From NCBI RefSeq assembly GCF_000787775.1, contig NZ_BBPM01000036.1, forward strand, positions 8,370 through 71,070: a stretch of DNA of 62,701 nt, in the 5' to 3' direction. The DNA is from Streptacidiphilus carbonis. Its GTDB lineage: Bacteria > Actinomycetota > Actinomycetes > Streptomycetales > Streptomycetaceae. Of the stretch, positions 40,634 through 49,434 are shown piece by piece. The notes under the pieces are model-generated. The model worked only from the letters and a program-made list of their open reading frames with translations, searched no databases and had not been told where the DNA came from. Numbering within the stretch: the stretch's first letter is position 1; each line of letters opens with the position of its first letter. Both the position numbers and the translations under genes were made by a program.

Positions 40634-41089
40634 ATGAACGCCGCAGCCTCTCGCTCCATCCCCGACTCCGCCGAGCTGGCCCACCCGGAGACCCGCACCG
40701 CACTGCGCCGGCTGACCCTGCTGGTCCGCGGCTACCTGGCCGTCAGCGTGGTCACCCTGGCCGCCGTCGCACTGCTGCGCAACCACAGCGGTGTGGTCAA
40801 CTCGGCGGTCTGGATCCGCGGCACCATCGTGGTGATCAGTGCCATGGTCACCACCGCACTCGCCGCCCGGACCGCGCGCGGCTCGCGCGGGGCGTACCGC
40901 AGGCTGCGGATCATCTCCGCGGTCACGGTTGTGGCGATCGTCGCCATCATCGCCGCCCCCGGCCCGTTCCCGCTGTGGATGAAGGCCGACCAGGCCGTGT
41001 GCGGACTCGTCCTGATCGGGGTGGCCGCGGTCGCCAACGGGGCTCGGATGCGCTCGCTGTTCTCCGACAGTGCCGCCGACCGCGTCTGA
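40634..41089 (+). CDS. Conserved membrane protein of a two-component operon
   Basis: A 151-residue protein with about four helices (LTLLVRGYLAVSVVTLAAVALL, WIRGTIVVISAMVTTALAA, IISAVTVVAIVAIIAAPGPF and AVCGLVLIGVAAVANGARM). GAGGGA lies five bases before the ATG. Small membrane proteins of this kind commonly sit before a NarL-type kinase/regulator pair in Streptomyces, as here; it may assist signal sensing, but that is inference. Confidence 0.75.
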   Translation: MNAAASRSIPDSAELAHPETRTALRRLTLLVRGYLAVSVVTLAAVALLRNHSGVVNSAVWIRGTIVVISAMVTTALAARTARGSRGAYRRLRIISAVTVVAIVAIIAAPGPFPLWMKADQAVCGLVLIGVAAVANGARMRSLFSDSAADRV

Positions 41090-41110
41090 TCGGCGGTTAG
41101 ATTGTCCACG

Positions 41111-41155
41111 CAGTCCACACAGCGTCAGTCCACACAGCGTCAGTCCACACAGCGT
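41111..41155 (+). repeat. 15-base tandem repeat, three copies, in kinase leader
   Basis: Three identical copies of CAGTCCACACAGCGT stand head to tail. A TAGATT -10-like box at about 41096-41101 suggests they are in the 5' leader of the kinase mRNA, ahead of the ribosome binding site at 41169. If a TTG at 41102 were used they would be translated as STQRQ repeats, which I think less likely. Confidence 0.85.
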
Positions 41156-41179
41156 CAGACCTCGGATCGGAGGGCCCGG

Positions 41180-42466
41180 ATGAGCAGTCCCAGGACTGGC
41201 TCCCGGGCCTATCCGCGTGAGCCGCGCTGGTCCCCCCTGCTGACCGTGGGGCCGTATGTCGTGCTGGCCGTGCTGGCCGTGTTCCGGATCGTGGCGGCCC
41301 GGCCGCCGGCCGGGGCGCTGCGGATCGACCTGGCCCTGTGCGGGCTGGCCGCGGCCTGGATCCTGTGGATGTTCACCCTGCATCCGCAGTGGACCGATCG
41401 GCCCCGGACGATGACGGTGTTCTTCACCGGACTGGTCCTGGTCATGGGGGCTCTGGTGTCACGGAACGCCTCGTTCGGGGTCTTCGCCCTGATCGGCTAC
41501 CCGTACGCGTTCGTGCTGCTGCCCTGGCCGGGACGGCTGGTCGGAGTGGGGGCGGTGGCGGTGCTGGCCGGGACCGCGCAGGCGGCCGGCGTCCCCAAAG
41601 GCAGCGCGCTGGGCGTGATCGCCTACCTGCTGATCGTCGCAGTGAACGTGCTGGCCATGTGCGGACTCGCCTGGAGCGACCAGAGCAGCAGCGAGCAGTC
41701 GGAGCAGCGCCGCCGCGCGCTGGAGGAACTGGCCGCGGCCAACCGCCGGTTGGAGGCTACTCTGGCCGACAACGAGGGCCTGCACGCCCAGCTGCTGGCC
41801 CGGGCCCGGGAGGACGGGGTCCGCGACGAGCGGCGGCGGATGGCCAGGGAGATCCACGACACCCTGGCCCAGGGGCTCACCGGCATCATCACCCAGCTGC
41901 AGGCCGCCGAGCACGCCGAGGCCGAGGGCGACCTGACGGCCCGCGGCCGGCACCTCTCCGCCGCGACCGGGCTGGCCCGGGAGAGCCTGACCGAGGCCCG
42001 GCGCTCGGTGGACGCCCTGCGGCCGGAGTCGCTGGAGACCGCTCGGCTCAGCGGCGCGCTGGCCGAGGTCGCCGGGCACTGGTCCGAGCTGAACGGGGTC
42101 ACCGCCGTGGTCACCACCACCGGGGACCCGCTGACGCTGACGCCGGAGGCCGAACTGACCCTGCTGCGCACCGCACAGGAGGCGCTGGCGAACATCGCCA
42201 AGCACGCCAGGGCGTCCCGGGTCGGGGTAACGCTGTCCTACCTGGGGCGGCAGGTCGCCCTCGACGTACGCGACGACGGTGTCGGCTTCGACCCGGCCGG
42301 GCTGGACCTCGATCCGGCCGACACCGCACAGGGCGGCTTCGGCCTGGTCGCCATGCGGCAGCGGATCGAGGCCCTGCAGGGAAACCTGGAGATCGAATCG
42401 GAACCGGGGGCGGGCACCGGAGTCTCCGCCTGCGTCCCGGTCGTACCTGTGGAGGTCCGCGCATGA
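41180..42466 (+). CDS. Sensor histidine kinase (HisKA_3)
   Basis: A 428-residue membrane kinase with about six N-terminal helices, a coiled coil (EQRRRALEELAAANRRLEAT), the phosphorylated His226 in MAREIHDTLAQGLTGIITQL, and an ATPase domain with TAQEALANIAKHARAS, RDDGVGFDPAGLD and GGFGLVAMRQRIEALQGN. The ATG at 41180 follows GGAGGG by five bases. It overlaps its response regulator by four bases. Confidence 0.94.
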   Translation: MSSPRTGSRAYPREPRWSPLLTVGPYVVLAVLAVFRIVAARPPAGALRIDLALCGLAAAWILWMFTLHPQWTDRPRTMTVFFTGLVLVMGALVSRNASFGVFALIGYPYAFVLLPWPGRLVGVGAVAVLAGTAQAAGVPKGSALGVIAYLLIVAVNVLAMCGLAWSDQSSSEQSEQRRRALEELAAANRRLEATLADNEGLHAQLLARAREDGVRDERRRMAREIHDTLAQGLTGIITQLQAAEHAEAEGDLTARGRHLSAATGLARESLTEARRSVDALRPESLETARLSGALAEVAGHWSELNGVTAVVTTTGDPLTLTPEAELTLLRTAQEALANIAKHARASRVGVTLSYLGRQVALDVRDDGVGFDPAGLDLDPADTAQGGFGLVAMRQRIEALQGNLEIESEPGAGTGVSACVPVVPVEVRA

Positions 42467-43131
42467 GCCCCGCCGAGAACCGCACCGCACCCCCGATCCG
42501 CCTGCTGATCGTGGACGACCACCCGGTGGTGCGGGACGGGCTGAGCGGGATGTTCGCCGCCGATCCCGGCTTCGAGGTGCTGGGCGAGGCCGGGGACGGC
42601 GCCGAGGCGGTGCGGCTGGCCCAGGAGCTGGTCCCTGACGTTGTGCTGATGGACCTTCGGATGCCCGGCACGGACGGCCTGACCGCCATCACCGAGCTGG
42701 CCCGGCGCGGCATCCCGGTCCGCGTCCTGGTGCTGACGACCTATGACACCGACAGCTATGTGCTGCCCGCCATCGAGGCCGGCGCCACCGGCTACCTGCT
42801 CAAGGACGCCCCCCGGGAGGAACTGCTGCGGGCGGTCCGGGCGGCCGCGGCCGGCCAGGCGGTGCTCTCCCCGGCGGTGGCCGCCCGGCTGATGAACCGG
42901 GTGCGCACCCCCGAGGCCGGGCCGCTGAGCCAGCGCGAGCTGGAGGTGCTGCAGCTGGTGGCGGCCGGAAGGACCAACCGGCAGGCGGCGGCCGGGCTGT
43001 TCATCACCGAGGCCACCGTGAAGACGCATCTGCTGAACATCTACGGCAAGCTCGGCGTCGGCGACCGCGCCGCCGCCGTGGCCGAGGCGTACAACCGCGG
43101 CCTGCTGACCCCCACCCGCCCGGGCCGGTAG
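42463..43131 (+). CDS. NarL-family response regulator
   Basis: A 222-residue regulator. The receiver shows RLLIVDDHPVVRDGL, phosphoacceptor Asp in DVVLMDLRMPGTDG, VLVLTTYDTDS and GYLLKDAPREELLRAV, all canonical. The LuxR-type domain is LSQRELEVLQLVAAGRTNRQ with ITEATVKTHLLNIYGKLGV. Translationally coupled to the kinase. Four hairpins follow the gene. Confidence 0.95.
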   Translation: MSPAENRTAPPIRLLIVDDHPVVRDGLSGMFAADPGFEVLGEAGDGAEAVRLAQELVPDVVLMDLRMPGTDGLTAITELARRGIPVRVLVLTTYDTDSYVLPAIEAGATGYLLKDAPREELLRAVRAAAAGQAVLSPAVAARLMNRVRTPEAGPLSQRELEVLQLVAAGRTNRQAAAGLFITEATVKTHLLNIYGKLGVGDRAAAVAEAYNRGLLTPTRPGR

Positions 43132-43170
43132 CCGGCGGCTCCGGGACCGCAACCGCACAGGGCGTGCCGA

Positions 43171-43286
43171 TAGGGCCGGTCCCCCACCCGGGGCCGGCCC
43201 TACCGGTCTGCGCTGGGGCTCCCCCACCCGGGAGCCGCACAGGGCTGACCGCAGCGACTGCGGTCCGTGGCGACTGCGAAGCAGTC
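43171..43286. terminator. Cluster of four hairpins in a convergent gap
   Basis: TAGGGCCGG/CCGGCCCTA (43171-43202), GGCTCCC/GGGAGCC (43217-43236), GACCGCAG/CTGCGGTC (43247-43265) and GACTGC/GCAGTC (43272-43286) follow one another, all perfect stems. They fill the gap between the response regulator and the SDR gene and probably stop transcription from both sides. The standard dispersed repeat is absent here. Confidence 0.65.
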
Positions 43287-43410
43287 AGGGAGCCGCTCCT
43301 CACTCCTGCGCCTGCCGCCGGGAACCACTCTGCACTGCGCCCGTTACGGGAACGCTGCCAGGACATGTCGTACGCCTACCGTTATGGGTCTTCTGCGTGG
43401 CGAGCAGGTT

Positions 43411-44289
43411 CTATTCCGGGAACACCACCCCGGTCAGCTTCTCGGAGAGGTCCCAGAGCCGGTGGGCGAGGTCCGGGTCGGCTGCGGCCGGGGTGGGCTG
43501 CTCCTCGCGCGGGCGTTCGCCGCCACGGCCGCCCGGGCCGATGTAGGCGCCGCCGGGCAGGTCCTGGGTGGCGGCGTAGAGGGTGGGCAGCGCGCCGTAC
43601 GCGGGTTCGCGCTGGCCGACCAGCCGGGTGCCCAGCCCGACGAACAGCGACTGCACCCGGCCCATGGAGCGGGTCAGCCCGGTGGCGGCGACGCCGGGGT
43701 GGGCGCTGAACGCCCGTACCGCGCTGCCGGAGGCCTCCAGCCGGCGCTGGAGTTCCAGCGTGAACAGCAGGTTGGCCAGCTTGGACTGCCCGTAGGCGCG
43801 CATCGGCCGGTAGCCGCGGCGCTCCCAGTTGAGGTCGGCCAGGTCGATCCGGCCGATCCGGGCCAGCCCGGAGGAGACCGTGACGACCCGTCCGGTGATG
43901 TGCGGCAGCAGCAGGTTGGTGAGCGCGAAGTGGCCCAGGTGGTTGGTGCCGATGTGCAGCTCGAAGCCGTCAGCGGTACGGCCCTTCGGAACGGCCATGA
44001 TCCCGGCGTTGTTGACCAGCAGGTCCAGCGGTCCGCTCCAGGCGCCGGCGAAGGCGCGTACCGAGGCCAGGTCGCCGAGGTCCAGGACACCCACCTCGGT
44101 CGCGCCGTCGATCCGGTCCGCGACCGCCCGGCCCTTGGCCGGGTCGCGCACCGCCAGCACGACCGAGGCCCCGGCCCCGGCCAGCGCCCGGGCGGTGTCC
44201 GCGCCGAGCCCGCCGGAGGCGCCCGTGACCACGGCGGTCCTGCCGTAGAGGTCGGGGAGTTGGGCCGGGCTCCAGGTCTCGGTGGCCAT
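43411..44289 (-). CDS. Short-chain dehydrogenase/reductase
   Basis: A 292-residue SDR. VVTGASGGLGADTARALAGA binds NAD(P)H, LVNNAGIM is the structural motif, and the active site is VTVSSG with YGQSKLANL (Tyr-x3-Lys). The layout resembles retinol-dehydrogenase/WWOX-like SDRs, with a C-terminal extension. The ATG at 44289 follows GAAGGAG; an upstream in-frame start is less likely. Substrate unknown. Confidence 0.92.
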   Translation of the reverse strand: MATETWSPAQLPDLYGRTAVVTGASGGLGADTARALAGAGASVVLAVRDPAKGRAVADRIDGATEVGVLDLGDLASVRAFAGAWSGPLDLLVNNAGIMAVPKGRTADGFELHIGTNHLGHFALTNLLLPHITGRVVTVSSGLARIGRIDLADLNWERRGYRPMRAYGQSKLANLLFTLELQRRLEASGSAVRAFSAHPGVAATGLTRSMGRVQSLFVGLGTRLVGQREPAYGALPTLYAATQDLPGGAYIGPGGRGGERPREEQPTPAAADPDLAHRLWDLSEKLTGVVFPE

Positions 44290-44389
44290 GGGCGGGACTC
44301 CTTCGCAGAGCGGGGCGGCGACCGCGTATGTCCCCACTATCGGCAGCCGGCGGCCCCGACGGGAGGGGGCGCGCGGCTCTTGCCCGAAA

Positions 44390-46756
44390 TCAGCTCCGGG
44401 TGCGCTGGGCGCCCCCGGTGCGCTGGGCGCTTCCGCTGCGCCTCGCGCTCGCGGTGCCGAGGCCCAGCGGACGGCCCAGCGCCAGAATGTTCTCGTCCAG
44501 CCGCTGGAGGTGGCGCAGCACCCGCGCGGTGACCACGTCGTCCCGCGGTCCCGGCGGCGCGGGCGACGCCGTCGGCTTGAGGCCCGCCGCCGCGCTGGTT
44601 AGCCGGCCGCGGGTGCGGCCCTCGCTGCGGACGAATTCCGCCAGGACGGCGAGGTTGGCGTCGAGTTGCTCGCCCACCTCCTTCAGCCGGGGGTCTCCGC
44701 TCAGCACAGTGGGGACGAATCCGGCCGTCGCGGCCAGGCTGCGGGCGTGGTAGGCGCAGGTCTCCAGCAGGCCCAGTACGTAGCGGGCCTGTCGGCGGCG
44801 GTTGCGCAGCGGGCTGGCCGGGTGGGTCAGTGGTTGCAGCGAGCCCCGCAGCGCGTCCAGCGAGGTGTCCAACTCACGTGCGGAGTCCAGCAGTTCGCCC
44901 TCCGGAGCGTGACCGCTCAGAGCCGCGACGCTCAGCGACAGGGTGGCCCTCAGCCGTTCGAACACACCGAGCAGCAGGTCGTCGGTGCGGCTGCGGGTGT
45001 CGGTGGGCAGGATCAGCACGGCGGCGATCAGCCCGCAGGCCGCCCCCAGCAGGGTCTCCTCGATCCGCAGCAACAGTACCGAGGTGCTGTAGGTGTGCAG
45101 CAGGGTGTAGAGCAGTCCGAGCATGGCCGTGACGAAGAACGACATCAGCATGTAGGACAGCGGCGCGGTGAAGAACATGCCGAAGATGAACAGGATGACC
45201 AGGGCGAACGCGACCCAGGTGTTTCCGCCGACCAGCTCGGCCAGGCCGATGCCGGCCACCACCCCGCCGATGGTGCCGGCCAGCCGCCGGTAGCCCTTCA
45301 CCAGGATCTCGCCGGTGGAGGAGGTGTTCAGGAACACCACCCAGCAGGTGAGCACGGCCCAGTACCAGCGCTGCGGGGAGAGCAGTTCGCCGCCGAGGAT
45401 CGCCAGTGCGGAGCCCGCGGTGACCTGGAAGGCGGCCCGGGTGGTGGGACGCCTGAGCCCGGTCCGGTCCTCGCCGCCCTCCTCGTCGGCCTGGAGCGAG
45501 AGGTCCTCGGCCTCCATCTCCTCGGTGGAGCGCGTGGTCTCCGACTCGTCGCCCCGCCCGGTCCCGGGAACGGGGTCGGGCGACGGGGGGTCGTCGGGCT
45601 CGGGGTCGGCGGAGGCGTCCAGCACCAGGCGCAGCCCGAGCACCGCGCGGGCCAGCTCGCCCATGGCCCGGTAGACGTCCTGGTCGGCCGGTTCGGCGTC
45701 GGGCAGGCCGACTCCGTCGCGGTACTTCAGCAGCCGTTCGGTGGCGTCGCCGGGGACCGGCCCGACGGGCTCGCCCGGCAGCTGACGTACCACCAGCCGG
45801 CGCAGCGCGCCCAGGTCGCGCGGCAGCGGGCCGGTCTCGTCGACCGCCTCCGGCCGGTCCCGGCGGTCGCCGGCTCCCGGCGCCGGCGCGACCGGCAGCA
45901 TCATCGGCAGATGCAGGCCCAGGGTGATGTCCTGGGTCCGGGGCTGCTGCAGCAGCGCCCTCAGCAGCAGCACGCTCAACCGCTCGGCGGCGATCTCGGC
46001 CTCGGCCACCCGGCGCTGGATCAGCGAGGCGCCGCGCGGGTCGGCGGCGCCGTTCTCCAGCCGGGCCTGGATCATCAGCGCGCACTGGTGCAGCCGGGCG
46101 GTACGGGTGTGCAGCCGCTGCGCCGCCTGGGCCTCGACGCGGGAACCGGGGGCGGCGCCGACGACCTCGGACAGGGCGTCCACCAGGTCGGCCAGACGGG
46201 CCCGGAAGGCCCGCCGCAGCCGTTGCAGGGTGCGCTGCGGAGTGGCCCTGACCAGCCCGAACCGGACCAGCGCGGCCGAGCAGAAGGCGACCGTGATCGC
46301 CCCGTACATCTGCGGCAGCACGGCCGGGGTGGTCCGGGTGAACTGGGAGACGAAGAACAGCTGGAAGCCGATCAGTCCCGTCCCGGTGCCGCGCGGCCCG
46401 AACCGGCGGACGTAGACGGCCGTGAAGATCAGCACCAGGAACACCAGGTCGGAGGCGACCCGGTAGCGGTAGAGCTCGGCGCCGAGGCCGACCACCGCCA
46501 GCGCGACCAGATAGCCGAGGGCCAGCGTGGTCCGCTGCTCCCGCGGTGTGGGGTCGCTGACCGCGAACGAGGCCACCATGCCGCTCATCGCCCCGGCCAC
46601 GAGCAGTGTGACCGCGGCGCCCAGACCGGCCAGCACGGAGAGGGTGAGCAGGATGGCGCCCACCGTGGTGAGCGCGTTGAGCAGCCGGATCAGGCCCGGG
46701 TCGGACGCGCTGTAGCGGTCCCACAGCTCGTCCCACGCCCGGCGGGCCGCTCGCAT
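44390..46756 (-). CDS. FUSC-family membrane transporter
   Basis: A 788-residue protein with two bundles of helices separated by a long cytoplasmic region, as in fusaric-acid-resistance/YccS-like proteins. The first bundle starts LIRLLNALTTVGAILLTLSV; the second, FUSC_2-type, has RAAFQVTAGSALAILGGELL, YWAVLTCWVVFLNTSSTGEI and AGTIGGVVAGIGLAELVGGN. Between them is a helical, acidic linker. The likely role is efflux of aromatic acids or similar compounds. The ATG at 46756 follows AGGGGA; an upstream TTG would add 22 residues. The C-terminus has a short Ser/Arg/Gly repeat. Confidence 0.88.
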   Translation of the reverse strand: MRAARRAWDELWDRYSASDPGLIRLLNALTTVGAILLTLSVLAGLGAAVTLLVAGAMSGMVASFAVSDPTPREQRTTLALGYLVALAVVGLGAELYRYRVASDLVFLVLIFTAVYVRRFGPRGTGTGLIGFQLFFVSQFTRTTPAVLPQMYGAITVAFCSAALVRFGLVRATPQRTLQRLRRAFRARLADLVDALSEVVGAAPGSRVEAQAAQRLHTRTARLHQCALMIQARLENGAADPRGASLIQRRVAEAEIAAERLSVLLLRALLQQPRTQDITLGLHLPMMLPVAPAPGAGDRRDRPEAVDETGPLPRDLGALRRLVVRQLPGEPVGPVPGDATERLLKYRDGVGLPDAEPADQDVYRAMGELARAVLGLRLVLDASADPEPDDPPSPDPVPGTGRGDESETTRSTEEMEAEDLSLQADEEGGEDRTGLRRPTTRAAFQVTAGSALAILGGELLSPQRWYWAVLTCWVVFLNTSSTGEILVKGYRRLAGTIGGVVAGIGLAELVGGNTWVAFALVILFIFGMFFTAPLSYMLMSFFVTAMLGLLYTLLHTYSTSVLLLRIEETLLGAACGLIAAVLILPTDTRSRTDDLLLGVFERLRATLSLSVAALSGHAPEGELLDSARELDTSLDALRGSLQPLTHPASPLRNRRRQARYVLGLLETCAYHARSLAATAGFVPTVLSGDPRLKEVGEQLDANLAVLAEFVRSEGRTRGRLTSAAAGLKPTASPAPPGPRDDVVTARVLRHLQRLDENILALGRPLGLGTASARRSGSAQRTGGAQRTRS

Positions 46757-46892
46757 ACGATCCCCTGGATTGGTGTCGTGACCGTCTCCTGGATCATGTT
46801 GCTCTCCGCCGGGCAAAGGGGTCAAACCGCGTCCGGACCGGTCGTGCGGGTTCGTGCCCTTCCGTGCCTGTCCGTGCGTAGGTGCCTGTCCG

Positions 46893-47747
46893 TCAGAGCC
46901 GGGCCACGCCGGTGTAGATGCCCAGCCGGTCGGCGTCCGGGCCGGGCGCCGTGTCGGGGCGCCAGCGCGGGGCGGTCACCAGTCCGGGCTCCAGCAGGGT
47001 CAGGCCGTCGAAGAAGCGGGCGATGTCGTCCCTGGTCCGCAGGTGGATCCCGGCGGCGGCCGGGTCGTAGCTGCGTTCGGCGAGCTCCGCCTGCTCCGGG
47101 GTGACCAGGTCGCCGCTGCCGTGGCTGAGCACCAGCAGGCTGCCGGTGGGCAGCGCGGCGAGCAGCCGTTTGACGATGCCGAAGGGGTCCTCGTCGTCGC
47201 TGACGAAGTGCAGGATCGCCACCAGCATCAGCGCCACGGGTTCGGAGAAGTCCAGCAGGTCCCGTACCCCGGGGGCGGCCAGCACCGCCTCGGTGTCGCG
47301 CAGGTCGGCCCGGGTGACACTGGTCGCGCCGTGGCCGCAGCCGCTCATCAGCGCGCGGGCGTGGGCCAGCACGATCGGGTCGTTGTCGACGTAGGCGATC
47401 CGCGCGCTGGGGTCGACGGACTGGGCGACCTCGTGGGTGTTGCCGGCGGTCGGGATGCCGGTGCCGATGTCCAGGAACTGGCGCACCCCGAGCGCGGCCG
47501 CGGTGCGCACCGCCCGGCCCAGGAAGGCCCGGTTGGCCAGGGCCCCTGCGGCCGCCTCCGGAACCGCGGCGGTCAACTGCGCGGCGACCAGCCGATCGGC
47601 GGCGAAGTTGTCCTTGCCGCCGATCAGCGCGTTGTAGATCCGGGCCGGGTGCGCTATCTCGGGGTGCAGTTCGGCGGACGGCGGTCGCCCGCCACCCGCC
47701 GCCTCCGCACCGGTCGCCGTCGCCATCCAGTCGCTGTCCTCGGCCAC
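46893..47747 (-). CDS. SAM-dependent methyltransferase, DUF574 family
   Basis: A 284-residue protein of the actinobacterial DUF574 (S-adenosyl methyltransferase) family. The signature HPARIYNALIGGKDNFAADR is clear, followed by RQFLDIGTGIPTAGNTHEVA (SAM site), ARIAYVDNDPIVLAHARAL and the C-terminal GIYTGVARL. Such genes often sit by XRE/DUF397 pairs, but none is here. The GTG at 47747, four bases after GGGGGAG, was chosen over an upstream start. The substrate is unknown. Confidence 0.93.
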   Translation of the reverse strand: MAEDSDWMATATGAEAAGGGRPPSAELHPEIAHPARIYNALIGGKDNFAADRLVAAQLTAAVPEAAAGALANRAFLGRAVRTAAALGVRQFLDIGTGIPTAGNTHEVAQSVDPSARIAYVDNDPIVLAHARALMSGCGHGATSVTRADLRDTEAVLAAPGVRDLLDFSEPVALMLVAILHFVSDDEDPFGIVKRLLAALPTGSLLVLSHGSGDLVTPEQAELAERSYDPAAAGIHLRTRDDIARFFDGLTLLEPGLVTAPRWRPDTAPGPDADRLGIYTGVARL

Positions 47748-47875
47748 TCGGCTCCCCCGCCCTGTGTCCTGGCCACCGCGTATCGATCGCCCGGACCAGC
47801 GTACGGTCTGACACCACTGGTCGAGGTGACATCGCGTCAAATCAAGGGATCTCTCAACTGCCGGTCATCCTCCGG

Positions 47876-48718
47876 TCAGCCCGCGCGCACCGCGGTGAGC
47901 AGCCAGGCAACGCCGTCCAGCAGCACCCCGTCCGGCTGCTGGTGCGGACGCAGGGCGTCGGTGAGGGCGGCGCGCACCCCGGCGGCGGAATCCTCGCCGG
48001 CCTGTTCCACCAGGTACCGCAGCGGACCGGAGCCCATCAGGAAGCCGGCCGCGTCCTCGGCGTCCTTGCCGAAGTCCATCGGCGCCTCGACCAGCGTGGT
48101 GCCGACCTGCTCGAAGCCGGCGTCGGCGACGGTGCGGCGGAAGGTCTCCGGGTCGGCCAGCGAGAACATCCCCGGCGCGCCGACCGAGAAGTCCGGCACC
48201 GGGCCGACGGCCCGCAGTGCGGAGAACACCTGCACCCAGCCGACCCGGTCCGGGTCGGCCAGCGCGAGCAGGGCGATCCGGCCGCCCGGACGCAGCGCGC
48301 GGCCGATGTTGCCGAAGGCGGCGACCGGGTCGGCGAAGAACATGATGCCGAACCGGCTCATCGCGACGTCGAAGCCGGCCGTCGGGAGCGGATGGACCTG
48401 GGCGTCGCCGCGCTCGAAGCGCAACGCGGCCAGCCCCTCCAGGGCGGCGCGCTCGCGGGCCCGTTCCAGCTCCGGCTCCGACAGGTCCAGCCCGAGCACC
48501 CGGCCCGTTCCGGACCGGCGGGCGGCCAGCCTGCTGGTCTGACCGGCCCCGCAGCCGACGTCGAGCACCCGGTCGCCGGGGCCGATGGCCGCCGCCCGCA
48601 GCAGCGGTTCGTTGAAGCCGCCGTTGACGGCGTTCCAGCGGTCGTCGTGCTCGGCCCAGTACCGCCCCTCGTCGCCGTTCCAGGCCCGGTCCTGTTCGGT
48701 GTTGGCTGTCGCGCTCAT
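47876..48718 (-). CDS. Class I SAM-dependent methyltransferase (UbiE-like)
   Basis: A 280-residue methyltransferase. GDRVLDVGCGAGQTSRLAA binds SAM, GLDLSEPELERARERA follows, and DVAMSRFGIMFFADPVAAFG and LRPGGRIALLALADPDRVGW are typical of the UbiE/Methyltransf_11 group. It diverges from a TetR-family gene; two matching operators lie in the shared promoter region, one between the probable -35 and -10 of this gene, so it is probably the repressor target. Confidence 0.93.
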   Translation of the reverse strand: MSATANTEQDRAWNGDEGRYWAEHDDRWNAVNGGFNEPLLRAAAIGPGDRVLDVGCGAGQTSRLAARRSGTGRVLGLDLSEPELERARERAALEGLAALRFERGDAQVHPLPTAGFDVAMSRFGIMFFADPVAAFGNIGRALRPGGRIALLALADPDRVGWVQVFSALRAVGPVPDFSVGAPGMFSLADPETFRRTVADAGFEQVGTTLVEAPMDFGKDAEDAAGFLMGSGPLRYLVEQAGEDSAAGVRAALTDALRPHQQPDGVLLDGVAWLLTAVRAG

Positions 48719-48759
48719 GGAGATCGCCTCCTGGCGGTCGGGTCTGCACGGGCCCTAGA

Positions 48760-48805
48760 ATGGGCACGCGCCCATATCTCCAGAGTATGGGCGCCCGCCC
48801 ATACT
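48760..48805. promoter_or_regulatory. Twin operators between methyltransferase and TetR genes
   Basis: Site 1 is ATGGGC-ACGC-GCCCAT at 48760-48775. Site 2 is AGTATGGGC-GCCC-GCCCATACT at 48784-48805. Both share ATGGGC-N4-GCCCAT, 27 bases apart. For the minus-strand gene, TTGCCA and TACTCT with a 17-base spacer flank site 2, and TAGAAT at 48756-48761 overlaps site 1 on the plus strand. This is a classic layout for a TetR protein controlling itself and its neighbour. Confidence 0.75.
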
Positions 48806-48821
48806 GGCAAGGGAGCACCGA

Positions 48822-49409
48822 ATGTCGCCGAGAGGTGTCGCCATCACCGGAGTGCGCGAGCGGCTCTTCGACGCCGCCGAGCGCATCCTCGCCCGCGAGG
48901 GCCCCGGCGGGCTCACCACCCGGGCCGTCACCGGCGAGGCAGGCTGCGCCAAGGGTGTGCTGCACCTGCACTTCGCGGACCTGGACGACTTCGTGGCCCA
49001 GCTGGTGCTGCACCGCTTCGGCCTGCTCGCGCGCCAGGTCGAGGCGTTGCCGGGCCGGGCCGGGACCGGGACGGTCGAGGACAACCTCGCGACCGCGGCG
49101 GAGACCCTGCTCGACTCCCCCGGCCCCGCCCTCGCCGCACTGGCGCTGACCCGCCCCGGCGCCTCGGCGCGGATCCGCGACGCCTGGGAGCGGGGCGAAC
49201 CCGGCTTCGACAGCGTCGAGGCGGCCCTGGCCGACTATCTCCGCGCCGAGCAGCGGACCGGCCGACTGCCGGCCGACCCCGGCTGGTCGGCGCCCGCGGT
49301 CGCCCTCGCCGTGGCCGGCACCACCCACCATCTGCTGATGACCAGCGGGCCCGGGGACCCGGACCCGCGCCAACGGATCCGGGACGTGATCCGGGCGCTC
49401 CTGCCGTGA
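48822..49409 (+). CDS. TetR family transcriptional regulator
   Basis: A 195-residue regulator. The N-terminal helix-turn-helix is RERLFDAAERILAREGPGGL with TRAVTGEAGCAKGVLHLHFAD; the C-terminal ligand domain has no named subfamily. AAGGGAG precedes the ATG. It faces the methyltransferase gene across the twin operators and probably represses both. The ligand is unknown. Confidence 0.92.
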   Translation: MSPRGVAITGVRERLFDAAERILAREGPGGLTTRAVTGEAGCAKGVLHLHFADLDDFVAQLVLHRFGLLARQVEALPGRAGTGTVEDNLATAAETLLDSPGPALAALALTRPGASARIRDAWERGEPGFDSVEAALADYLRAEQRTGRLPADPGWSAPAVALAVAGTTHHLLMTSGPGDPDPRQRIRDVIRALLP

Positions 49410-49434
49410 CACCACTGATCCCTAGGATGGCCGC

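Noticed and set aside
41102-41179. TTG start for the histidine kinase that would include the 15-base repeats
   Set aside because: A GGAGGG site at the right distance supports ATG 41180, and the TTG overlaps the likely -10 box.
44666-47104. Plus-strand frame of 812 residues
   Set aside because: Antisense to the FUSC gene; Gln/Gly/Arg-rich with no motif.
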